Shown here piece after piece: positions 5,765-11,261 of a DNA stretch of 11,261 bases. The stretch is from an uncultured Sphingobacteriales bacterium (GTDB lineage Bacteria > Bacteroidota > Bacteroidia > Chitinophagales > Chitinophagaceae), in contig CAMPKG010000082.1 of assembly GCA_946887085.1 (NCBI GenBank), positions 1 to 11,261 on the forward strand. Reading direction: 5' to 3'. The position numbers and the translations under genes are program-made. The notes under the pieces are model-generated. The model saw only the letters and a list, made by a program, of their open reading frames with translations, was not told where the DNA came from and searched no databases. Numbering within the stretch: the first letter of the stretch is position 1; every line of letters begins with the position of its first letter.

Positions 5765-7990
5765 ATGCTGCATTTACCTCACCTGATACAAGACCTTGGG
5801 CTTATCCTGATAGTAGCGGGAATAACGACGCTGCTGTTCAAACTGGTAAAACAACCTATCGTGTTGGGTTACCTGCTGGCTGGACTGCTTGTCAGCCCCG
5901 GCTTCAGTTTGTTCCCTACGGTTACGGACACTGCCAACATCCGCATCTGGGCAGACATCGGTGTAATATTTCTTTTATTCAACCTGGGCCTGGAGTTCAG
6001 TTTTAAAAAATTGATGAAGGTAGGAGGCACTGCTTCCATCACCGCCCTGATAGAGATCAGTGCGATGCTCGCCATAGGTTTCATTCTGGGTAAATTATTA
6101 GGGTGGCCGCTGATGGATTGCATTTTCCTCGGTGGTATCCTGTCAATATCTTCCACTACGATTATCATCCGCACTTTCGATGAACTAAATGTGAAAGGCA
6201 AGCGTTTTGCCAACCTCGTATTGGGCGTGCTGATATTTGAAGACCTGGTAGCGATCTTGCTGATGGTACTATTATCAACTATCGCAGTAAGCCGGCAATT
6301 TGCGGGTACGGAAATGTTGCTTTCGGTGGTAAAGCTGGTATTCTTCCTGATACTTTGGTTCATCGGCGGCATTTTCTTTATTCCGTCCTTTCTCCGCTGG
6401 ACGCGCAGGCTGATGAATGACGAAACGATGCTTGTTGTCTCCCTTGGACTTTGCCTGATGATGGTGATACTGGCATCGCTGGCAGGGTTTTCTCCCGCAC
6501 TCGGCGCATTCATAATGGGATCTATTCTTGCCGAAACAACTCAGGCCGAACGCATCGAAGGATTAGTGCGCCCTGTGAAAGACCTGTTCGGCGCCGTGTT
6601 CTTCGTATCGGTGGGCATGCTGATAGACCCGGACATACTGGTGCAGTACGCGCTGCCCATCACTATGATAACGCTGGCGTTCGTTGTGTTCAAGGTGCTG
6701 AACGTTACCGCAGGCGCGCTGATCTCCGGCCAGCCGTTAAAGACCTCGGTGTATGCGGGTATGAGTATGGGACAGATCGGAGAGTTCTCCTTCATCATCG
6801 CTACACTGGGCCTGACGCTGAACGTGACTGGTAATTACCTCTATCCGATAGCAGTTGCAGTATCTGTTATTACTACTTTCCTGACCCCATACATGGTTCG
6901 CCTCGCCAACCCTTTTTATACCTGGCTTGACGACAACATGCCCATCCGCTGGAAAAAAATACTAGTGCGATATAGCGAAGGCGCCCAATCGCTGACTGCA
7001 GCCAGTGACTGGCAGATCGTCCTTCGCAGTTATTTTTTCTACGTACTGATTTTTTCCATCGTCATCCTGGGCGTCATCTTCATGTTCTCACGATATGCAT
7101 CTCCATGGGTAGCCGCGAATTTTACCAACGGGTATCTTGGTAATATCATTACGGCAGTGATTTGCGTGCTGGTGCTTTCGCCGTTTTTATGGGCATTGGT
7201 AGTGCGCAAATTGCAGCCACAGGCTTTTGCCAATCTTTGGGCCAATAAGCGTTACCGCGGGCCGCTGTTATTCCTTCGCCTCGTACGCGCGGGGCTCGGG
7301 ATCGTGTATATGAGCGTGCTGCTGTTAAGTTTCTTTCCGCTTCATATTGCCGTAATAGGTACAATGTTCCTGGTGGCGGTAGCTATTATTTTCTCGGGCC
7401 GCATACACCAGTTTTATATCAGTATCGAAGAAAGGTTCTTTTACAATTTTCACCATCGGGAGATACAGGAAGCAAAAGCTGCACGCCAGGAGCTTGCGCC
7501 CTGGGATGCACACGTAGCACAGTTCACATTGCCAGTGGGCACACCCGTCACCGGGATGAACCTGGAAGAGATGGCGCTACGGGAGCGTTTGGGTGTTAAC
7601 ATCGCGATGATCAGGCGCAACGACTACCTGATACCTGCCCCGAGCAGGTATGAAAAAGTATATCCCGGTGACAGGCTGTTTGTCATTGGCACAGACGAAC
7701 AGCTGGACATGTTCAGCAAGCACATAGAACCGGTGAATGGTGTGACACCGGAAGCCAAACCTGCGGGAGATGTTGTACTGAAAACATTAATAATCAAACA
7801 AGAATCGGCGCTCATTGGTCAATCGATACGCGAGAGCGGCATCCGTGAACGCACGAACGGCCTGGTGGTAGGTATTGAGCGGGGCGGTAAACGTGTATTG
7901 AATCCTGAATCTCAAACAGTATTTGAAGCTGGCGATAAAGTTTGGATAGTGGGCGATGCTGAGCTGATCGCCGACATCATGCGTACCTGA
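5765..7990 (+). CDS. CPA2-family monovalent cation/proton antiporter with two RCK_C domains
   Basis: 741 residues, inner membrane. Residues 5-380 are a Na+/H+ exchanger domain of the KefB/KefC/NapA type (CPA2), with about 12 helices, NLGLEFSFKKL (73-83), the SISSTT segment (127-132), the acidic pair Glu159-Asp160 in the ion-binding helix (LIFEDLVAILL), the LGAFIMGSILAE segment (246-257) and the FFVSVGMLID segment (279-288). It should exchange K+ or Na+ for protons; which ion cannot be read from sequence. Four further hydrophobic segments (about 421-441, 458-480, 508-525, 527-546) follow. The cytosolic tail holds two RCK_C/TrkA-C domains (about 582-650 and 668-740), each with a GD-x-x-x-x-(I/V)G motif (PGDRLFVIG, AGDKVWIVG). 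No Rossmann RCK_N domain is present, so NAD(H) gating of the KefC kind is not expected. RCK_C domains can bind small ligands such as c-di-AMP in other families, which is only a possibility here. The stop codon directly abuts the stop of the opposing gene. Confidence 0.92.
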   Translation: MLHLPHLIQDLGLILIVAGITTLLFKLVKQPIVLGYLLAGLLVSPGFSLFPTVTDTANIRIWADIGVIFLLFNLGLEFSFKKLMKVGGTASITALIEISAMLAIGFILGKLLGWPLMDCIFLGGILSISSTTIIIRTFDELNVKGKRFANLVLGVLIFEDLVAILLMVLLSTIAVSRQFAGTEMLLSVVKLVFFLILWFIGGIFFIPSFLRWTRRLMNDETMLVVSLGLCLMMVILASLAGFSPALGAFIMGSILAETTQAERIEGLVRPVKDLFGAVFFVSVGMLIDPDILVQYALPITMITLAFVVFKVLNVTAGALISGQPLKTSVYAGMSMGQIGEFSFIIATLGLTLNVTGNYLYPIAVAVSVITTFLTPYMVRLANPFYTWLDDNMPIRWKKILVRYSEGAQSLTAASDWQIVLRSYFFYVLIFSIVILGVIFMFSRYASPWVAANFTNGYLGNIITAVICVLVLSPFLWALVVRKLQPQAFANLWANKRYRGPLLFLRLVRAGLGIVYMSVLLLSFFPLHIAVIGTMFLVAVAIIFSGRIHQFYISIEERFFYNFHHREIQEAKAARQELAPWDAHVAQFTLPVGTPVTGMNLEEMALRERLGVNIAMIRRNDYLIPAPSRYEKVYPGDRLFVIGTDEQLDMFSKHIEPVNGVTPEAKPAGDVVLKTLIIKQESALIGQSIRESGIRERTNGLVVGIERGGKRVLNPESQTVFEAGDKVWIVGDAELIADIMRT

Positions 7991-8590
7991 TCATTTTCCC
8001 CCGAAATGGTAGCTCACCCCGAGCGCCATGCTGAACATATCAGTGAAATCGAGCGCACTGTTCTTGAAATAATAATAAATGTAGGAGTCAACGGTTCCCG
8101 TTTCTGCATATAATTCTAATCGCTGCCGATCGCGTGCACCGACAGGCAGCTGCAATTTAGCGCCTGCAAATACATTTAGGTGAAAGGCGGACATCTGGTA
8201 GTATTTCCTGTCGGTATAACGTTCCGGTAATTTTTTATAGACGCCATTGCCCGATGTTTCAAAGGTTGTTGCGAGCCCTGCATAAGGTACTATTGACCTG
8301 GTTCGGAGCACGGGTAGCGACACAATATCATAACTGCCTTTCAGCGCCACAACGTTGATATTGTTACCTGCAATAGATGCCGGGGTAAAACCATCCATCA
8401 ACGTAACATGTATTTTGTCATTGGCAAGGTTATACCCGATGCCCGCAGATACCATTCCTATATTGCCTGCATACTGGAGCTGTACATGATGAGGTGTTAT
8501 TGTTTGCAGGATGTTGTTCTCAGTTTGCTGTGCCTGCGCGCTGTGTAACAAACAGATGATCGATACTATTAAAGTTGCCAGTTGTTTCAT
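7991..8590 (-). CDS. Putative outer-membrane beta-barrel protein
   Basis: 199 residues. MKQLATLIVSIICLLHSAQA is a signal peptide, cleaved before QQTEN. The mature part is built of alternating polar/hydrophobic stretches with Gly and aromatic residues (VQLQYAGNIGMVSAGIGYNL, IVPYAGLATTF, FHLNVFAGAKLQL, RLELYAETGTV, MFSMALGVSYHF), as expected for about eight to ten beta strands of a small outer-membrane barrel. The protein ends YHFGGK rather than exactly on the aromatic residue usual for barrels. There is no enzyme motif, and I cannot name a family. Its ATG lies three bases after the stop of the metallophosphoesterase gene, so the two are almost surely one transcript. The stop is immediately next to the antiporter stop on the other strand, with no terminator hairpin I can defend. 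Confidence 0.75.
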   Translation of the reverse strand: MKQLATLIVSIICLLHSAQAQQTENNILQTITPHHVQLQYAGNIGMVSAGIGYNLANDKIHVTLMDGFTPASIAGNNINVVALKGSYDIVSLPVLRTRSIVPYAGLATTFETSGNGVYKKLPERYTDRKYYQMSAFHLNVFAGAKLQLPVGARDRQRLELYAETGTVDSYIYYYFKNSALDFTDMFSMALGVSYHFGGK

Positions 8591-8593
8591 GGT

Positions 8594-9412
8594 CTAAAAA
8601 TTTACGCTGGTTACAACCGGGTCTTTACCGCTATCAAAACTCACCACACAATAGCTGCGTTTGCCGATGGCTGGAACAACAAGGCATTTATGTGTATCAT
8701 TATTTTCATCGACAGGGGTATACGAATAACTATGCTGGTGGCCGTGTACCGACAATCTGATATTCTGCTGTGCAATGATATCGGTGTGCTTTCGTCTTGA
8801 CGTGCTATCATATTGATCGCCGAAGAAAGGGATATGGCTGATGAGTATGGGTTGCAAGCCTGTAGTGCGGGCCGACGAAGCCTGTTCCTTTAGCCAGTTA
8901 AAATCAGGGGTTCCGTTCTTCTCCCAGAAAATATTGTCGAAGAAAATGAACTTATGTCCACGGTATTCCAGCGTATAGTTCAGCGGACCGAACATTTTTG
9001 CATAGATAGCTTCTGCATTGGCCAGGTAGTCATGATTGCCAATAACTGTAAATACGGGTTTATTGAGTTGACTGGCAAGATCATAGAATTGCGTGTATTC
9101 TTTTTGCAACCCCTGGTCCGACATATCGCCAGCGATCACTACAAAGTCTACATCATCTGTTGCGTTTATTCGTTTAACCGCTTCCTCGAGCTCATCCATG
9201 AAATAATGGGTATCGGCCAGGAAGGCTACCTTGAATACACCTGTTTCCGAAGCACCCGCAGTGCGTAACGCTTCCATATTTGTCTCCGTTCTCAGCTCAG
9301 TATAATCTCCAGGCGTTTCGCCTGAGAACGGGCTGTATTCAAAAGTCTTCTTACAACCTGCAAACAACAAACCAACGATCAGTAACCAACCTGCAAAGTA
9401 CCTGCTCTTCAT
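8594..9412 (-). CDS. Metallophosphoesterase lipoprotein (calcineurin-like)
   Basis: 272 residues. The N-terminus ends in the lipobox LFAGC, so Cys20 is the likely lipid anchor and the enzyme is envelope-bound. Residues about 60-230 carry the whole calcineurin-like metallophosphoesterase motif set: D-x-H (Asp67, His69), GD-x2-D (Asp96), GNHD (Asn126, His127), the SHIP histidine (His193) and GHQH (His225, His227). These bind two metal ions, so hydrolysis of a phosphomono- or diester is expected. The compact size resembles the cyclic-nucleotide phosphodiesterase/CpdA-like branch, but an outward-facing lipoprotein is more likely to act on an envelope or extracellular substrate. The start is well supported: AGGAG (9426-9422) lies 9 bases before the ATG, unusual in this window. 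A tandem repeat upstream may be the promoter or operator. It is the first gene of a two-gene operon with the barrel-like gene. Confidence 0.9.
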   Translation of the reverse strand: MKSRYFAGWLLIVGLLFAGCKKTFEYSPFSGETPGDYTELRTETNMEALRTAGASETGVFKVAFLADTHYFMDELEEAVKRINATDDVDFVVIAGDMSDQGLQKEYTQFYDLASQLNKPVFTVIGNHDYLANAEAIYAKMFGPLNYTLEYRGHKFIFFDNIFWEKNGTPDFNWLKEQASSARTTGLQPILISHIPFFGDQYDSTSRRKHTDIIAQQNIRLSVHGHQHSYSYTPVDENNDTHKCLVVPAIGKRSYCVVSFDSGKDPVVTSVNF

Positions 9413-9421
9413 AAGCTTCCA

Positions 9422-9426
9422 CTCCT
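9422..9426 (-). promoter_or_regulatory. Strong Shine-Dalgarno site of the metallophosphoesterase gene
   Basis: On the minus strand AGGAG lies 9 bases before the ATG at 9412. Most other genes here have no such site, so this one fixes the start and suggests efficient or distinct translation. Confidence 0.55.
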
Positions 9427-9440
9427 TTTAACATGAACCG

Positions 9441-9492
9441 TTAAAGAAGCGTTTAAAGACTGTACCCCAGTGTCTTAAAGAAATGTTTAAAT
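9441..9492. repeat. Tandem 18-base direct repeat upstream of the metallophosphoesterase gene
   Basis: Two copies, at 9441-9458 and 9475-9492, share TTAAAGAA-nn-GTTTAAA and match at 15 of 18 positions, with starts 34 bases apart (about three helical turns). They lie 29-80 bases upstream of the minus-strand ATG at 9412, the right place for a promoter with an operator, and 115 bases or more upstream of the plus-strand gene at 9607. The nearer copy also forms an inverted repeat with TTTAAC at 9427-9432 (GTTAAA at 9440-9445). Between the copies AAGACTG and CAGTGTCTT can pair with a bulge. A regulator binding site is inferred. Confidence 0.5.
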
Positions 9493-9597
9493 GGACGTCT
9501 GCTTACATAGGTGGCTGTGCCGGACTGTTTTACGAATGGAAGGAAAATTCAGCTGAACCCTAAAGGCATGGTTTATTTATATGATAAATGCCAAAAA

Positions 9598-9602
9598 AAG
9601 GA
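9598..9602 (+). promoter_or_regulatory. Shine-Dalgarno-like AAGGA of the small lipoprotein gene
   Basis: AAGGA stands 4 bases before the ATG at 9607. It supports that start over the upstream in-frame GTG at 9511. Confidence 0.4.
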
Positions 9603-9606
9603 AACT

Positions 9607-9810
9607 ATGAAAGCGATAAGACTCACTATGTTAGCATTCCTCGTAATTGCTTTTACTGCCTGCAATATGGACAATGCCGATAATCCAAGCAACTCTGCGC
9701 CAAGCAGTGATACCGCCGCGTATGTGGAACCTGATATGACCACGGGCGAACCTGTGACCTACCAACTGGACACCATGCAGCTGGATACAACAGGTGACGC
9801 GGCCAGGTAA
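9607..9810 (+). CDS. Very small acidic lipoprotein, unknown function
   Basis: 67 residues from ATG 9607. The frame is open from GTG 9511, but the 32 extra residues would bury the signal peptide inside the protein, and a Shine-Dalgarno-like AAGGA precedes 9607, so the short form is chosen. MKAIRLTMLAFLVIAFTAC is a lipoprotein signal with Cys19 as the anchor. The mature 49 residues are rich in Asp, Glu, Ser, Thr, Asn and Pro, with a repeat-like end (QLDTMQLDTTGD). They look disordered, with no domain or catalytic motif. Tiny acidic lipoproteins of this type are common in Bacteroidota and mostly uncharacterised. The stop lies 2 bases from the stop of the opposing fibronectin-like gene. It shares its 194-base upstream region with the divergent metallophosphoesterase operon. 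Confidence 0.7.
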   Translation: MKAIRLTMLAFLVIAFTACNMDNADNPSNSAPSSDTAAYVEPDMTTGEPVTYQLDTMQLDTTGDAAR

Positions 9811-9812
9811 GC

Positions 9813-10685
9813 TTATTGTTTCAATATCCTGTAAGAGCGGCTATATTCACCTGTCTTCAGTTTCAGGATATAGACGCCGGGGTTATATCCCGAAAGGTTG
9901 ACCGCTGTGTTGCCCTTGCCGGCGGGTGCATTATATATCTGCACGCCGCGTATATCGCATAGAGTAAGCATTGCATCTGATGCCAATTCTATATTCACTA
10001 CATCTGTTGCCGGGTTAGGAAAGATATTGATACCGGGAGCATCAACATCGTTTATGCCCACTGGCGGTGGTGTACTTAAAGTATCGCAAACCCAGTTGGA
10101 CTGAAGAACGCCGCAGATAGCCCTTACACAGAAATCGTAAGTTGTTGATGATTTAAGGCCTGAGAGCTGCACGCCGGGCACGGTGGTAATAAGGCCCCCT
10201 GTGGGCGGCCCGGAAGGGCTTTCCTGTATTGCATATTCGTAGGCCGTTGCGCCGTTGACAGGCGCCCAGCCGGCGATGCCCGAATTGCCACCGAAAGCGT
10301 TGGCAAAAACAAAGGCCGGATCGCTGCAGGTTGGCGGCGGAACCGGAGTGGTGAACGTGTCGCAGCTGAAGCCTGACATACCGCTGCTGCATACAGAGCG
10401 GACGCATACATTATATGTCGTTCCAGGTGTAAGGCCGTTGGCCAGGATCACCGGTGTTGTAGTATTAGTAAGTGAGGGAGCGGGAGGAATTGCAGGGAAA
10501 ACGGCTATGCCGTAGTCGTAGCTATTCGCGTTGGTCACTGCCGTCCAGTTGATCACTGCCGTTGTTCCGTTTGGCCCCGGTAATGTATTGAATGTGGCAG
10601 GGCTGTCGCACTGTGCGTACACGCTGCTTACTTTACAGGTAAGTGCTGTCAGTATCGCGAGGAATAGGAGTATACGTTTTGTCAT
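9813..10685 (-). CDS. Secreted protein with two fibronectin-III-like domains and a type IX secretion sorting domain
   Basis: 290 residues. A signal peptide (1-24) is cleaved at VYA|Q. Two Fn3-like domains follow (about 26-114 and 120-206). Each has a conserved Trp (W47, W140), a Y-x-Y/Y-E-Y strand, an L-x(3)-TTY turn segment, and the same cysteine series C-V-R-x2-C then C about 8 residues later (94/100/108 and 186/191/200). After a Pro-rich linker, residues 213-290 form a Por-type sorting domain: INIFPNPATDVVNIE, then DIRGVQIY, then LSGYNPGVYILKLKTGEYSRSYRILKQ. This directs the protein through the type IX system, where the tail is removed and the protein is released or bound to the surface. 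No catalytic domain is present, so an adhesin, matrix or spacer role is likely. It stands alone, convergent with the small lipoprotein gene, with a long non-coding region upstream. Confidence 0.9.
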   Translation of the reverse strand: MTKRILLFLAILTALTCKVSSVYAQCDSPATFNTLPGPNGTTAVINWTAVTNANSYDYGIAVFPAIPPAPSLTNTTTPVILANGLTPGTTYNVCVRSVCSSGMSGFSCDTFTTPVPPPTCSDPAFVFANAFGGNSGIAGWAPVNGATAYEYAIQESPSGPPTGGLITTVPGVQLSGLKSSTTYDFCVRAICGVLQSNWVCDTLSTPPPVGINDVDAPGINIFPNPATDVVNIELASDAMLTLCDIRGVQIYNAPAGKGNTAVNLSGYNPGVYILKLKTGEYSRSYRILKQ

Positions 10686-11261
10686 CGGGGATGTTTTTGA
10701 AAGAGTTTAGCAGGATAAAGTTTGCAGTATAAATATACAGATTCTTGCTGTGTTCGTTTGTTGTCGTTTTCAAGGTGATCTTTCTTGTTTTCTGTTGATT
10801 ATTAATGGTTTATGATTTCGCGGGTTGGTAAAAACGCAATTGCCGGTTTGCCCGGCTGGTGCTGGCAGGTGATGATCCCGGTAGCTACCCGGAATGTTGG
10901 GTCGTGAAATCAAAAACGAAGAATAAATTATTTTCATAACTCATTGTTTTCAATGGTTTCGGCGAAAAAAATTGTTAGTTTTTGTTGAGTAAAAAAGGGG
11001 GTTTTTGATTTTCTAACAGTTTTTAAACGCCCAATAGCATTCGTCATATCGAACGAAGTGAGAACTTAGCGCAGCGATCTGATGAGCGCAAATAGAGATA
11101 AAAAAATATTGCGAATATATCTCCCGAGGTTTACGGTGGCGATCATTAACTGTTCCCTGGGTGATAATATAGATTATTTTCATGGCGCATATTTACTATA
11201 ACAAATATACGGCAAATAAGCGAATAATAAAATGGCGTTTACTGGATGACCAGCTGTTCTC
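10686..11261. other. Long region without a supportable gene
   Basis: These 576 bases include the 5' region of the fibronectin-like gene. Most of it is AT-rich with A and T runs, including AAAAAA-GGGGG-TTTTT at 10991-11006 between short inverted arms TGTTAG and CTAACA. Two parts differ: a GC-rich patch at 10829-10905 with short hairpins, and a repeat-like segment at 11038-11092. The longest ATG frame I found by eye is about 31 codons (from 10811) with no signal of coding. A TATATTTG on the minus strand (11209-11202) fits the Bacteroidota -7 box but has no -33 partner at the right distance. Confidence 0.6.
11038..11092. repeat. Probable degraded copy of a dispersed intergenic repeat
   Basis: The segment starts with CGTCATATCGAACGAAGTGA and goes on to AGCGCAGCGATCT. 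This strongly resembles the GTCAT-x-x-CGA-x-CGAAG-x-GA...ATCT family of short non-coding repeats scattered between genes in many bacterial genomes, including Bacteroidota. Only one copy lies in this window, so its repeated nature rests on memory of the family and not on comparison here. Confidence 0.45.

Noticed and set aside
5869..6513. Long minus-strand frame (214 codons) inside the antiporter gene
   Set aside because: It lies wholly within a well-supported gene, has no recognisable domain and reads as low-complexity Ser/Arg/Ile sequence, as a shadow frame does.
7992..8008. CATTT...AAATG hairpin at the junction of the two convergent stops, as a bidirectional terminator
   Set aside because: The stem is only 5 bp and mostly A-T, too weak to claim.
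9511..9606. N-terminal extension of the small lipoprotein gene from GTG 9511
   Set aside because: It would place a clear lipoprotein signal peptide 32 residues inside the protein, and a Shine-Dalgarno-like site precedes ATG 9607.
10811..10906. Short plus-strand frame of about 31 codons in the long gap
   Set aside because: No ribosome binding site, no signal peptide or recognisable motif, and the length is expected by chance.
11239..11261. Possible 3' end of a minus-strand gene entering from the right edge (reads EQLVIQ, then TAA)
   Set aside because: Only seven codons are visible, counting the stop. The reading looks plausible for an exported protein's end, but other frames cannot be excluded.

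Overview
The window looks like ordinary chromosomal DNA of a member of the Bacteroidota, possibly near Chitinophagaceae (the rank below phylum is a guess from style, not a search). The support is a protein with a C-terminal type IX secretion sorting domain, several signal peptides cleaved before Gln (FA|Q, QA|Q, YA|Q), lipoproteins with charged residues after the lipid cysteine, few Shine-Dalgarno sites, and a multi-PAS histidine kinase of the kind common in this phylum. I see no rRNA, tRNA, CRISPR array, transposase, integrase or phage gene.

Layout. (1) 1-1631, minus strand: a lipoprotein gene cut by the left edge, preceded by an exported protein that looks like the DUF6624 family. (2) 1673-5677, plus strand: a divergently placed exported protein of unknown function, an EGF-like lipoprotein closed by a clear hairpin terminator, an exported thioredoxin-fold protein, and a soluble three-PAS histidine kinase. 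(3) 5765-7990, plus strand: a CPA2 monovalent cation/proton antiporter with extra membrane helices and two C-terminal RCK_C (TrkA-C) domains. (4) 7991-9412, minus strand: a two-gene unit (metallophosphoesterase lipoprotein, then a small outer-membrane barrel-like protein) whose end abuts the antiporter gene exactly. (5) 9607-9810, plus strand: a very small acidic lipoprotein. (6) 9813-10685, minus strand: a secreted protein with two fibronectin-III-like domains and a type IX sorting domain. (7) 10686-11261: 576 bases with no supportable gene, AT-rich overall, holding a short GC-rich patch with hairpins and a probable degraded copy of a dispersed intergenic repeat.

How the genes relate. Nine of the eleven genes encode exported products (four lipoproteins, one type IX cargo, one barrel-like protein, three other signal-peptide proteins). 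The other two are a cytoplasmic sensor kinase and an inner-membrane antiporter. The only tight operon is metallophosphoesterase then barrel-like protein (3-base gap). The kinase has no response regulator next to it, and its proximity to the antiporter (87-base gap, same strand) is suggestive but not proof of a link.

I do not see a convincing new multi-gene system. The points most worth a second look are the EGF-like lipoprotein, the tandem 18-base repeat in front of the metallophosphoesterase operon, the unusual domain make-up of the antiporter, and the repeat relic near the right end.
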